Assembly: GCA_035606235.1 (NCBI GenBank)
Contig: DATNFU010000015.1
Coordinates: 1 to 64,000, forward strand
Source of the DNA: 66-474 sp035606235
GTDB lineage: Bacteria > Pseudomonadota > Gammaproteobacteria > Xanthomonadales > Rhodanobacteraceae
Direction of reading: 5' to 3'
DNA length: 64,000 bases
This document shows, piece by piece, positions 36,164 to 44,853 of this stretch. The notes below the pieces were generated by a model. It did no database searches. It saw only the letters and a list, made by a program, of their open reading frames with translations, and was not told the origin of the DNA. Each line of letters begins with the position of its first letter. Position 1 is the first letter of the stretch. The position numbers were made by a program, and so were the translations under genes.

Positions 36164-37559
36164 GCCGCGCGGTCTCCACGGGTTGACCGGGCGCCGTTCT
36201 GTCGCGCCGCCTCGTCCAGCGCGGGCGCACGAATTGTGGCCGTTGCGCGCCTTCGTCGGCCGTGGCCGCGCGCTCCTTCATCGCGAACTCGCGTGCCTTC
36301 AGGATCAGCGCGAGATAAACCCAGAAGTAGCCGATCATCTGGGTGTAGGTGAAGCGGTCGCCCCAGATGTTGGCGATCACCAGCGCGACCCAGGCCGCGC
36401 ACATGCCAAGGCCGAGCGCATAACCCAGGTTGCCATGCGGCGAATCGCGGAAGCAGCGCCAGCAGGCGCGTGCGATTGCCAGGAACAGTCCGGCAGTGAT
36501 CAGAAAGCCGATCGCCCCTTTTTCCACCAGCTCACGCAGGAAGAAATTGTGGGTGTCCATCTTGTACGGGTTGATGATGGCGAAGGTGCGATAGCCGGTG
36601 CCGACCAGCGGATGCATCTTGAAGTGATCCCAGGCGACATCCCAGAATACGTATCGCATCTCGGTGCTGGTGTCCGCCTGCGGGCCGTCCACGTGGGTGC
36701 TGTCGAAGCGCTCGACCACCGCGTTGGGCAGGAAAGCAGGGACGATCAGCAATCCCAGCAGCAGCGGCAGCACCAGTTTCTTGCGTCCGCGCCACAGCAA
36801 CAGCATGCAAGCGCCGCCGATCAGTACCGTCACGTAGGCGGTGCGCGAATAGGTCCACAACACGCTCAGCAGCGTGCAACCAATGCCAACGATCAGCAGC
36901 GCGCGCCAGCGGCGGGGAAGTTTGGTGGCGATCAGCAGCGCGAACAGCACCAGTGCCGAAGTGACGCAGAAGGCGGCGAACTCGTTGGAACCGATGGTGG
37001 TGAAGGTGCCGGAGATGCGCAGCTTGTCGGTGTAATGCCAGCGCGCCCCCAGGCTGACGTGCTCGCCATGGGTGACGCGCAGAATGTAGGGCAGCGGCAG
37101 GATGGTGGCGATCAGCACGCGCTTGAGCGTGCTCCAGTCGGTCACGCTCATTTCCACCACGAACAGCAGCAGCACGCCGATCATCGAATCTTTGAGCGCA
37201 TTGAAGCGCAGCCCGTCGTTGGGCGCCGGGAATTGCGCCAGGCCGATCAGCAAGGTGATCACGCACCAGCCCAGATAAAGCCAGACCCAACGATGCACGC
37301 CACTCCAGCGCGTCAACTTGCCGCCGACGTACCACGCGCCGAACAGCGAAAGCGCGAAACCGATATTGAGGAAATTGATGCCGCCCGGCACCGCGGGGAG
37401 GTGCGCTTCCTCAAAACTTTGCAAGGGCAGCATCAACACGAACAGATACATGAACCAGTTTTGGCGCACCGCGCGCGCATGTCCGACCTGCTCGGCGTGG
37501 TCGCGCGGAACGCTGGCAAAAGGAGACGTACGCTCAAGCCATTGCATAACGATCGCCAT
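36156..37559 (-). CDS. O-antigen polymerase/ligase family protein (Wzy/WaaL-type)
   Basis: A 467-residue polytopic membrane protein with about 11 hydrophobic segments and one large periplasmic loop (about 290-350) containing HPLVGTGYRTF and MDTHNFFLRELVEKG. The H-N-x(6)-E-x-G pattern (THNFFLRELVEKG) is the conserved block of the Wzy_C / O-antigen ligase family. It should polymerise repeat units in the periplasm. Translation probably begins at 37559, overlapping the upstream GT4 by 26 bp; ATG 37547 is an alternative. I checked whether it could be an exosortase and saw no such Cys/Arg/His arrangement. Confidence 0.88.
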   Translation of the reverse strand: MAIVMQWLERTSPFASVPRDHAEQVGHARAVRQNWFMYLFVLMLPLQSFEEAHLPAVPGGINFLNIGFALSLFGAWYVGGKLTRWSGVHRWVWLYLGWCVITLLIGLAQFPAPNDGLRFNALKDSMIGVLLLFVVEMSVTDWSTLKRVLIATILPLPYILRVTHGEHVSLGARWHYTDKLRISGTFTTIGSNEFAAFCVTSALVLFALLIATKLPRRWRALLIVGIGCTLLSVLWTYSRTAYVTVLIGGACMLLLWRGRKKLVLPLLLGLLIVPAFLPNAVVERFDSTHVDGPQADTSTEMRYVFWDVAWDHFKMHPLVGTGYRTFAIINPYKMDTHNFFLRELVEKGAIGFLITAGLFLAIARACWRCFRDSPHGNLGYALGLGMCAAWVALVIANIWGDRFTYTQMIGYFWVYLALILKAREFAMKERAATADEGAQRPQFVRPRWTRRRDRTAPGQPVETARHG

Positions 37560-38664
37560 TCCAGAGGGTGCGGTAGAGGGCCGCGTAATCGCGCGCCATG
37601 CGCGCCACCGAGTAGCGCTCGATCACGCGCTGGCGCAATGCGGGTTGCGCGACGCGGCCGCCAACGAACGCCTCGTGCATCGCCGCGGCCAAAGCGACGG
37701 CATCCCGCGGGGGTACCAGCGCGGCCGGCAGGCCGCTGAGCACTTCAGGCACCTGGCCCACCGCGCTGCTGATCAGTGGTCGCGCCGCGGCCATCGCTTC
37801 CAGCAAAGCCAGCGGCAGACCTTCGTACAACGAAGCCAACACGAAACAGTCCAGCATCGGATAGAACCGCTCCAGATCGTTGCGCGCGCCGAGCAGTCGC
37901 ACGTGGCCTTCGATGCCGAGATTGCAGGCGTGCGCCAGCACTGTCGCGTGCAACGGGCCATCACCGGCCAGGACCAGCCAACTGCGAGGCGCGTGCTTCA
38001 GCAGCATCGCGAAAGCATCCAGCAGGCCCAGCGGATGCTTCTGCTCGCTCAGGCGCATCGCGCTGCCGAACACGAACGCATCTTCGGGAATGCCGCAGTC
38101 GGCGCGCTCCAGCGGCGCGACATCCGGACGGAAGCGCGTGGTATCCACGCCGTTCTCGATCAGGCTGATGTTCTGCCCGGCTACGCCGGCACGCGCCAGC
38201 ATCGGCTGCATCTCCGCGGCGACCATGCAGACGCGATCAAAGCCGCGCATCAGCCACAGTTCCAGCGCCTGATAAATGCGCATGCTGGGGGTATCGGCGA
38301 AGTGGCCGTGCAGAGTGGCGACAATGGACGGCTCGCCGGCGCGGCGCGCAAGCCACGCGTAGAACGCGCTCTTGTAGCCGTGCACGTGCAACATCGCATT
38401 GGGATGTTGACCCAGCACGCGGCGCAGCGCGCGCAGGGTTGCGAAATCGAAACGGCCGCGGCAGGGCAGCCGTTGTGACGGAATTTTCAACGCGCACGCG
38501 CGTTGATACAGCGGCTGCTCGTCCAGCAGATGGTTGTCCAGGCACAGCAGCGAGCCGTCGATGCCTTGCTGGGCCAGCGCGGGAATCAGCCCCAGCAACA
38601 CATACTCGGCTCCATACAGCCCCGCGCCAGAGTGCAGATGCAGTACGTGCGGTTCAGCGTGCAT
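37534..38664 (-). CDS. Family 4 glycosyltransferase
   Basis: A 376-residue GT-B protein. VLHLHSGAGLYGAEYVLLGL is the N-terminal glycine loop, VFGSAMRLSEQKHPLGLLDA and LVLAGDGP mark the donor domain, and ASLYEGLPLALLEAMAAARP carries the EX7E motif (E of YEG, E of LEAM). This retaining transferase adds one sugar of the repeat unit. ATG 38664 is selected because it starts at the fold; it overlaps the upstream GT4 by 11 bp and the downstream polymerase by 26 bp. Donor unknown. Confidence 0.92.
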   Translation of the reverse strand: MHAEPHVLHLHSGAGLYGAEYVLLGLIPALAQQGIDGSLLCLDNHLLDEQPLYQRACALKIPSQRLPCRGRFDFATLRALRRVLGQHPNAMLHVHGYKSAFYAWLARRAGEPSIVATLHGHFADTPSMRIYQALELWLMRGFDRVCMVAAEMQPMLARAGVAGQNISLIENGVDTTRFRPDVAPLERADCGIPEDAFVFGSAMRLSEQKHPLGLLDAFAMLLKHAPRSWLVLAGDGPLHATVLAHACNLGIEGHVRLLGARNDLERFYPMLDCFVLASLYEGLPLALLEAMAAARPLISSAVGQVPEVLSGLPAALVPPRDAVALAAAMHEAFVGGRVAQPALRQRVIERYSVARMARDYAALYRTLWNGDRYAMA

Positions 38665-39904
38665 CGGCCAACTCCCTGTACAGCGACAGGTACGCTTCCG
38701 CCATCGCCTGCGGCGAATGGGTACGCAATACGCGCGCACGCGCGGTTGCGCCCAGGCGAACGCGTCGCGCGGCATCCGGCAGCAGTTCCAGCAACGCGCG
38801 CGCCAGCACCGGAGGATTTTTCGCATCCACCAGGATTCCGCTGTCGGCATGCACCAATTCCGGGTTGCCGCCCACGCGGGTGGCGATCACTGGCAATCCA
38901 CAGGCCTGCGCTTCGAGAATCGCATTCGACATGCCTTCGCTCGCGGAAGCCAGTGCAAACAGATCGAGCGCCGGCAGCACGCGGGCGATATCGCGGCGTT
39001 CGCCGAGAAGACGCACCGCGTCCTTCAGTCCGAGCGCCGCGATGCGATTTTCGAGCGCGCCGCGCAGCGGCCCATCGCCTACCAGCAGCAGCCGCGCCTG
39101 CGCCAGTTCGGCGTGCACGCGCGCGAAGGCATCCACCAGATCCACGTGCCGCTTGACCGGATTCAAACCGGCCACGCAACCCACCAGCAATTCGTTGGCC
39201 GCGCAACCCAGCGCCTCGCGCAAGCGCAGCCGCGCGGCCGGCCCTACCGGCGCGAAGCGCGCCGTGTCCACGCTGTTGGCGATGCAGGTCAAGCTCGAAC
39301 TTGGTGCATGCGCCAATGTGTCGAGGATCGCGTGCGACGGCGCGACGATGCGATCGAAGCGGTGATCCAGCCATCGCATCAGCCAGCGCACGCGCGCGGA
39401 TTTCTGGAAGCCCATGTCACGCCGGTTGGACAGCCGGCGCGGCGCTTCGCGGCCACTCGGCAGCAGCGCATTGATCAGATCCGATTTCTCATGTTGTGAA
39501 TGCACCACGTCATAGCGTCCGGCGCGCACCATCCGGCGCACCTGCGCGAACGCGGACAACCCCGTCCGGCCATAGATCGCGCCGATCGGCCGATGCGAAA
39601 GATGCACATGCGGCGCGTCGAGCGCGCCCACGGGCGTCGCCGGCGGCGGCGCCAGTTGCAGCACATCCACTTCGCAGGTTTCCGGCGGCAATCGTTGCAG
39701 CAGATTGCGCAGGAAGCGTTCGCTGCCACCGGCGCCGAGGATCGCCGTGTCGGTGAGGATCAGGATGCGCAGACATTTCGCCGGCCGGGGCGTGATGCCG
39801 GCGGGTCTGGCGCGATCGCTGGTCTCGTCGTGCGGGTGCGGCCGCGTGGCGGGCGCCGCGCGCACGCCGGCCTCATCGCTCAGCGCGTGTTTTGAACCAC
39901 TCAT
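38654..39904 (-). CDS. Family 4 glycosyltransferase
   Basis: A 416-residue GT-B protein. About 43 disordered N-terminal residues precede RILILTDTAILGAGGSERFL (glycine loop with GGSE). VGCVAGLNPVKRHVDLVDAF and LLLVGDGP follow, then ASASEGMSNAILEAQACGLP with the EX7E motif. It is the first glycosyltransferase of the ten-gene operon, 110 bp after the outer-membrane protein gene. ATG 39904 has GGAG 8 bases upstream; ATG 39922 adds six residues and lacks a clear site. Confidence 0.9.
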   Translation of the reverse strand: MSGSKHALSDEAGVRAAPATRPHPHDETSDRARPAGITPRPAKCLRILILTDTAILGAGGSERFLRNLLQRLPPETCEVDVLQLAPPPATPVGALDAPHVHLSHRPIGAIYGRTGLSAFAQVRRMVRAGRYDVVHSQHEKSDLINALLPSGREAPRRLSNRRDMGFQKSARVRWLMRWLDHRFDRIVAPSHAILDTLAHAPSSSLTCIANSVDTARFAPVGPAARLRLREALGCAANELLVGCVAGLNPVKRHVDLVDAFARVHAELAQARLLLVGDGPLRGALENRIAALGLKDAVRLLGERRDIARVLPALDLFALASASEGMSNAILEAQACGLPVIATRVGGNPELVHADSGILVDAKNPPVLARALLELLPDAARRVRLGATARARVLRTHSPQAMAEAYLSLYRELADAR

Positions 39905-40014
39905 CGACTGCGCTCCATCCATGGAAGTCCGTCAACAACAATCTAGCCGCCGCGCTCCCGCAGCCGGTGCTGGCAGGGTAATTGGAGAAGGGTGATCTGC
40001 ACGTGCACGCTGCC

Positions 40015-41550
40015 TCAGCGTTTGTAAGACAGCACGAAGAACGCGACGTTATCGTTGTAACCGTGACCGGCTTCCGTGCTGTTGCGGTGGCCGTGGGTCA
40101 ACGATGCCCGCCAGCTCCAGTGCTGCGTGAGCTGATCGGTAAGGTTCGGCCCGAAGCCATAGGTGGTGTCGCGACGAGCCAGTGTGGTGTAGTGCGTGCG
40201 CGCGACACCGGCGCCGAAACCAAGCGTCATCAGGGGCGTCATCCGCCAGCTCAGATCCAGCCCCGCGCCACCTTCATTGCGATTGAGCGTGGTGTCGCCC
40301 AGATAATTGACGCGACGGTAATACGGCCCGATCGAGAGATGCAGCCGGTCGCCCTGCCATGCGTAATTGGCATCGAGCAGGCTTTCGCGATAGACATCCG
40401 GCGTGACCACGTTGTTGCCCACGTTCAAGCCCAGCAGGTCGCCGGCGCCGACTTCCTGGATCGCCAGGAGTTGATCGGGATACAGCAGCATGTCTTCGGC
40501 GGCGTCGGCCAGTTGCCGCGCACCGCCAAGGCTGAGCGAATTGTGTGCGTCCACTCGCCAGTCGACGTGGGCGCGCGCCAGTACGCCGCTCTTGTCGGGG
40601 AAGCCGTTCCCGAAACTGTAGCGCGAGCCGCCCAAGGTCAGGTCCACCGTTACATGATTGACAAGGTTGCTCACGTAGTGGGCATAGGCGTCATAACGGT
40701 CATAACCATTCCTGACCGGCCCGATCACAAGTTCGGGATTCTGCAGATGGACGTGCTCGGCCTCGACGTTGCCGGACAACTGATCGGTGGCATTGAGATC
40801 GTCGATGAGGCGGAATACGCCGAGCTCCCGCTGCGAATCGAACCCCTTGCTTTCCGAAGCAATGGTGTTGATGTAATGCGCCTCGAGTTGCCCGTGCCAG
40901 GTGCCGCCCAGCCGGAAACTGAACACCGGGCCTGCCGACAGCACATTGACCTGCTGTTCGTTGCCCGGCGCATTGCTGGCCAGGATACTCACCGATTGCA
41001 CGGTGCTGGTGTCTATCACCGAAAATGCCAGCCGTTGCGGCACGATGTTCCAGTTCAGCGAGCCGGCGAGTGCGCCGCGGAGCTGGTTGTCGAAATCGCC
41101 TTCGAGATAATCGATGTATTCGACCTGCCCGACCACGTGCGCCTGCAGGGTCGAGCCGCTTTGGTCATAGGTAAAGCTTGCGCGAGGCACCAGCAGGGTC
41201 TGGCTGACCGGATTGTCCTCGCTGAGATTGATGTTGCTGCTGTGCTCCACGCCCGCTTCCAGCGTGTAGCCAAACAGTGGAACATTGGCCGGCGGCACTT
41301 CCGGCGGGGCGCTGGGCGGACCGATCGGTTCGATGTCCTGATCCTGTTCCTGCGCGGGCTGCGGCGGGGCGATCAGCGGCTGCGCTTGCGTGTCTTGGGT
41401 CGGAGCCGTTTGCGGCGCGACCAGTGGCTGCATCTGCGTGTCCTGCGCTGCGTCCTGGGTTGGATCCACTTGCGGCGCGGCCGAAACCGCACCGGCTACA
41501 CCCAACAACGCGAGCGCGATCGCACGGGCGAGCATTGATGTTGCCGGCAT
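40015..41550 (-). CDS. EpsL-like outer-membrane beta-barrel protein of EPS export
   Basis: A 511-residue protein. A signal peptide (about 1-25, ending VSAA) is followed by a Gln/Pro-rich low-complexity region (25-90) holding a duplicated block QDTQ(M/A)QPL(V/I)AP. From residue 93 alternating beta strands begin (LFGYTLEAGVEHSSNINL), typical of BBP2-type barrels in exosortase-type EPS loci (EpsL family). It ends FFVLSYKR, without the usual terminal aromatic residue, so barrel assembly signals differ from classical porins. Probably an outer-membrane component of export or anchoring. A strong purine run precedes the ATG. It lies between the kinase-like gene and the first GT4. Confidence 0.85.
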   Translation of the reverse strand: MPATSMLARAIALALLGVAGAVSAAPQVDPTQDAAQDTQMQPLVAPQTAPTQDTQAQPLIAPPQPAQEQDQDIEPIGPPSAPPEVPPANVPLFGYTLEAGVEHSSNINLSEDNPVSQTLLVPRASFTYDQSGSTLQAHVVGQVEYIDYLEGDFDNQLRGALAGSLNWNIVPQRLAFSVIDTSTVQSVSILASNAPGNEQQVNVLSAGPVFSFRLGGTWHGQLEAHYINTIASESKGFDSQRELGVFRLIDDLNATDQLSGNVEAEHVHLQNPELVIGPVRNGYDRYDAYAHYVSNLVNHVTVDLTLGGSRYSFGNGFPDKSGVLARAHVDWRVDAHNSLSLGGARQLADAAEDMLLYPDQLLAIQEVGAGDLLGLNVGNNVVTPDVYRESLLDANYAWQGDRLHLSIGPYYRRVNYLGDTTLNRNEGGAGLDLSWRMTPLMTLGFGAGVARTHYTTLARRDTTYGFGPNLTDQLTQHWSWRASLTHGHRNSTEAGHGYNDNVAFFVLSYKR

Positions 41551-41596
41551 AGAACCCCCTTCCTGGCGGATGCGGAAAAGCTGCGGATGACCTCAC

Positions 41597-42352
41597 TCAA
41601 GCTTCGTTGAAGACCAGCCCGGCCAGCTTGTTGGGGTTGAACCCGGCCACGGCATGGTTGATCGTGGCCGGAGTATCGCGCCCGTAACCCGCCACTACAA
41701 CTACATAATCGGCGAGATCCGACAGGATGCGGGCGTCCGGGCTGCCCTTGATCGGCGGCCCGTCCAGGAACAGATAGCGATCCGGATAGCGGCAGCGCAG
41801 CGAATCCAGCACCGCGCGCATGCGGAACGAAGAGAAATATTCACCCTGCGCCTCGCGGGTCTTGCCGGCGGGAATCAGCCGCAACCGCGGAACCCCGGTG
41901 TGATAGACGATCGGCTTGATGCCGTGTGCGGGATGTTCGAGATAATCGATCAGCCCGCCGGAATCCACGTCCACGTCCAAGGCGCGATCCTGCGTGGGAT
42001 TGCGCAGGTTGCAATCCACCAGCAATGCGCTGCGTGAATCGTCAAAGGCGAACGCCAGCGCCAGATTGCGCGCCACGAAACTGGCGCCCGAGCCGGCGCT
42101 GACCGGCACCACCAGCGTCGTGAAGTTTTGCCCATCGCTAAGATCCAGCAGGCGCGTGCGCACTTCGCGGAAAGCGTCGGCCATCTCGCGCGAGGTCCCA
42201 TCGGCCTGGATCAGCCGCCGCGCATGCAACTGATACGGAGTCAGCGTGCCGGTTTCCTGCATCAAGGCGATCGAATGGCCGCTGCCATGCGCGGGTGCTT
42301 CGGCGAGGGAAGAGTCGTGCTCCTGCACGCGATTGGCGATTTCTGCGTTCAT
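41597..42352 (-). CDS. BY-kinase-like / CpsD-type ATPase with degenerate Walker A
   Basis: A 251-residue protein of the Wzc-C/CpsD fold, which pairs with the chain-length protein to time EPS polymerisation. ALLVDCNLRNP (Asp113) is the Walker A' motif and YLFLDGPP (Asp197) Walker B. The P-loop at 85-91 reads SAGSGAS, with Ala90 where ATP-binding members have Lys (GKS/T). The C-terminus ends GLVFNEA without a tyrosine cluster. It is therefore probably a poor or non-catalytic ATPase, acting as a structural partner. The codons were read directly (GGC TCG GGC GCC AGT), so it is not a translation slip. The start overlaps the wzz-type gene stop (ATGA). A cognate phosphatase domain may be the fusion at 18777-20471. 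Confidence 0.85.
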   Translation of the reverse strand: MNAEIANRVQEHDSSLAEAPAHGSGHSIALMQETGTLTPYQLHARRLIQADGTSREMADAFREVRTRLLDLSDGQNFTTLVVPVSAGSGASFVARNLALAFAFDDSRSALLVDCNLRNPTQDRALDVDVDSGGLIDYLEHPAHGIKPIVYHTGVPRLRLIPAGKTREAQGEYFSSFRMRAVLDSLRCRYPDRYLFLDGPPIKGSPDARILSDLADYVVVVAGYGRDTPATINHAVAGFNPNKLAGLVFNEA

Positions 42353-43908
42353 ACGGCCATCCATGAGCGAATGAGGAAAAGCGCGAGGTAGCAGACCGCG
42401 ACACCGGCCACAATCAGCCATATCAGCAGATTGCGTCGATGCCGCTGGCGATCGTCCTCGGGCGTGCGGAAGTGCGGGATCGTGGCCAGTACCGGCAAGC
42501 CGGTGCTGTATTCAAGCAACTCGCGGCTGCGCACGCGCGGGTCGTAGCGCGCCACGCCGAACAACAGGCCGATCGGAATCAGCGCGGCCAATGCGATGCC
42601 CGCGGCCGCGAAGTGCGCCAGCCGCAAACCTGACGGCACCAGCGGCACCATGGCCGGATCCTGCACGGAGAAGGTGAGGCCGCGACGCTCCTTGTCGAGG
42701 TCCATCGACACGCGCGCCTTCTCGCGCCGCTTCAGCAGATCCTGGTAGATCTCGCGGTTGGTATCGTAATCGGCGGTCAGCGCGGCCATTTCGTCGGCGG
42801 TCGCGGCGACGACCTTGCTGCGCTCGAGCTCATCGTGCAGTTGCGAGGAACTCGCGCTGAGGCGCGCTTCCGCCGCGGCCAGATCGCCACGCACGTCGGC
42901 GCGCTTGGTCTGCAACGCCTGGTACACCGGATTGAAGCGCACCACGCTGTCGATCGGCCGGCCGGCGACCTTGGCGGCCGACCGCTGCGTTTCGGCCTCC
43001 TTCATCCGCTGACGCAGATCGTCGATCTGGTGACGCGTGCGCACCACGTCGGGGTAGCTGTCGGTGTAGGTCAACTTGAGCTTGGCCAGCTTCTCCTGCA
43101 ACTCGGCGATCTGCGAGCCGTAGATGCCTTCGGTGGTTTGCGCGATCGCGATTTCCGATTGGCCGGATAACTGCCCGCCCAGGCTGGAACTGCGCGAGCC
43201 CAGTTCCGCGATGTCGATGCGCGCGGTTTCCATTTCCTGGCGCAATTGCGCGATGCGGGTATTGGTATCCACCTGATTGCCGGGCGCGGCTTCCGCGTGC
43301 GATTCCAGGAATTGCTTCAGCTTTTCGCCGGAGGCGGTGAGCTTCTGCGCGTATTCGCGCACCTGGCTATCCATGAATTCGTAGGCGCTGGTGCTTTCCT
43401 GCTGCTTGGAATCCAGGCTTTCCTGAATGAACAGGCGCGCCATCTCGCGAGTGACCTTGTAGCTGCGCGCAGGATCGGTATCGGCGTAGGAGATCTGCAG
43501 GAGATCCGGACGCGGCGTGCTGATCGTGGTGTTGTCCTTGATCTGCTTGATCAGGTTCACCTGATCCAGCGCGGACGGATGATCTTTCATCCAGCCGCCG
43601 TCGGCGAGAATCTTCTCCATGATCCTGCGGCTGAAGATCACCTCATTGGCGATGCCGGCGCGATCGGCGACTTCGGTCGGCGCGGCCAGACCTTCGGTCA
43701 GCGGTTTGATGATGTTGTTTTCCTGCACCAGGATGGTCGTGCTGGCCTCGTATTTCTTCGGCCATACGATGCCGACTACCAACGCCAGCAGCGCGATCGC
43801 CGCAAACAGAATGCCCAGCGCCAGCCGGCGCCGCTTTGCCTCTTTCGCTATCGTCCCGCTCAGCAACCAGATGCTGTAGGCGTTGGCAGGAACCAGTTCG
43901 TTGGCCAT
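42349..43908 (-). CDS. Wzz-type polysaccharide chain-length determinant (GNVR family)
   Basis: A 519-residue inner-membrane polysaccharide co-polymerase. Membrane segment 1 (about 31-49) is followed by the Wzz beta domain (YEASTTILVQENN) and a long periplasmic coiled coil (about 190-400) with GNVR-family spacing. A second membrane segment lies near 430-452 (FAAAGIALAALIPIGLLFGV), with a further hydrophobic stretch near 495-516. The length and the two-hairpin layout match the exosortase-associated EpsF/chain-length class. It regulates polymer length with the CpsD-like partner. ATG 43908 has GGAAGGA upstream; the frame is open to 43971 without a better start. Confidence 0.92.
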   Translation of the reverse strand: MANELVPANAYSIWLLSGTIAKEAKRRRLALGILFAAIALLALVVGIVWPKKYEASTTILVQENNIIKPLTEGLAAPTEVADRAGIANEVIFSRRIMEKILADGGWMKDHPSALDQVNLIKQIKDNTTISTPRPDLLQISYADTDPARSYKVTREMARLFIQESLDSKQQESTSAYEFMDSQVREYAQKLTASGEKLKQFLESHAEAAPGNQVDTNTRIAQLRQEMETARIDIAELGSRSSSLGGQLSGQSEIAIAQTTEGIYGSQIAELQEKLAKLKLTYTDSYPDVVRTRHQIDDLRQRMKEAETQRSAAKVAGRPIDSVVRFNPVYQALQTKRADVRGDLAAAEARLSASSSQLHDELERSKVVAATADEMAALTADYDTNREIYQDLLKRREKARVSMDLDKERRGLTFSVQDPAMVPLVPSGLRLAHFAAAGIALAALIPIGLLFGVARYDPRVRSRELLEYSTGLPVLATIPHFRTPEDDRQRHRRNLLIWLIVAGVAVCYLALFLIRSWMAV

Positions 43909-44020
43909 GGGGTCCTTCCCGTGAATCAATTGCGCGTCATGCGCGTGTGTGCGAAATGAATGGTTCGTCAATCCGGCAATTGCCGAAATCCAGCTTGTTT
44001 TTCCATCCTTGGGTCCGGCT

Positions 44021-44041
44021 CCCGGCCATTCCCTGGCCGGG
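44021..44041 (-). terminator. Hairpin between the wza-type and wzz-type genes
   Basis: CCCGGCCA / TGGCCGGG (44021-44028, 44034-44041) with a 5-base loop, 36 bp after the export-protein stop. No T run follows on the minus strand, so partial termination or mRNA processing is more likely than complete termination. The intergenic gap here (168 bp) is the largest in the operon. Confidence 0.45.
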
Positions 44042-44076
44042 ATGACATCGCTTTTTCAACGGCGCTCGCTTGCACG

Positions 44077-44694
44077 TCAGAACGTGCGGGTCGGCACCGT
44101 GATCACATCACCGGGCTGCACCGGATAATTGGTGGACAGGTCGCCCGAATCGAGCACCTTGTCCAGCCGGATGTTGTAAGCCTTGGTGCCGCCGGCGGCG
44201 ACCTTGCGATACAGCTCGGTGTCATCGGGCGCCGCGAACTCGTTGGTGCCACCCGCTGCCAGCACCGCGTCCAGCACGGTCATGCCCTGGCGATACGGAA
44301 TCGAAACCGGTTGGTGCACCGCACCGGTCACGCGCACGCGCGAAAGATATTCGTGGCTGCGCAACTGGGTGAGGATCACCGCCACCTGCGGATCGCGCAC
44401 GTACTGCCCGAGTTTGTCCTTGATCTCGTCGGCGACTTCCACCGGCGTCTTGCCGCCGGCCTGCACATCGCCGATCAGCGGCACGGTGATCTTGCCATCC
44501 GGGCGCACCGGCACGCTGACACTGAGGTCGGGGTTCTGCCAGACGGTGACCTGCAACTGGTCGTCAACGCCGATCAGGTATTTGTTGACCGCCTGGGCAT
44601 CGGGGTTGTAAGGCGGCGCCTGATTGGAGCCGGATGTTGTGGCGCAGGCCGCCAGCAGCAGTACCGCGCTTACCATCGCAACGAAACGGAACAT
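44077..44694 (-). CDS. Wza-type polysaccharide export lipoprotein
   Basis: A 205-residue outer-membrane lipoprotein. The signal peptide MFRFVAMVSAVLLLAAC has lipobox LAAC (Cys17). YLIGVDDQLQVTVWQNPDLS opens the Poly_export domain, RPDGKITVPLIGDV completes it, and a SLBB domain follows (RVRVTGAVHQPVSIPYRQ). The protein is short compared with E. coli Wza (379) but matches the EpsE class of exosortase-type loci, which lack the C-terminal helix. It should form the outer-membrane export channel or its periplasmic part. GCAAGGAGG sits 6 bases before the ATG. A small hairpin (44720-44737) lies in the 5' leader. First gene of the leftward ten-gene operon. Confidence 0.93.
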   Translation of the reverse strand: MFRFVAMVSAVLLLAACATTSGSNQAPPYNPDAQAVNKYLIGVDDQLQVTVWQNPDLSVSVPVRPDGKITVPLIGDVQAGGKTPVEVADEIKDKLGQYVRDPQVAVILTQLRSHEYLSRVRVTGAVHQPVSIPYRQGMTVLDAVLAAGGTNEFAAPDDTELYRKVAAGGTKAYNIRLDKVLDSGDLSTNYPVQPGDVITVPTRTF

Positions 44695-44853
44695 GGTGAG
44701 CCTCCTTGCCTTCGCGGAACGAGCCAACCCTGGCTCGCGTAATTTACTTTTCTTGCGGGGTCCGGCGAGCAACTCCGGAATGAAAACCTAGCACAACCTT
44801 TGCGCTATTTGTACTTCTCTCGCGTGCACGGAACGTGAACTGCGGAAAGCGTT

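Noticed and set aside
36156..37559. Exosortase candidate
   Set aside because: The topology and the THNFFLRELVEKG block fit Wzy/O-antigen ligase; no exosortase catalytic Cys/Arg/His pattern seen.
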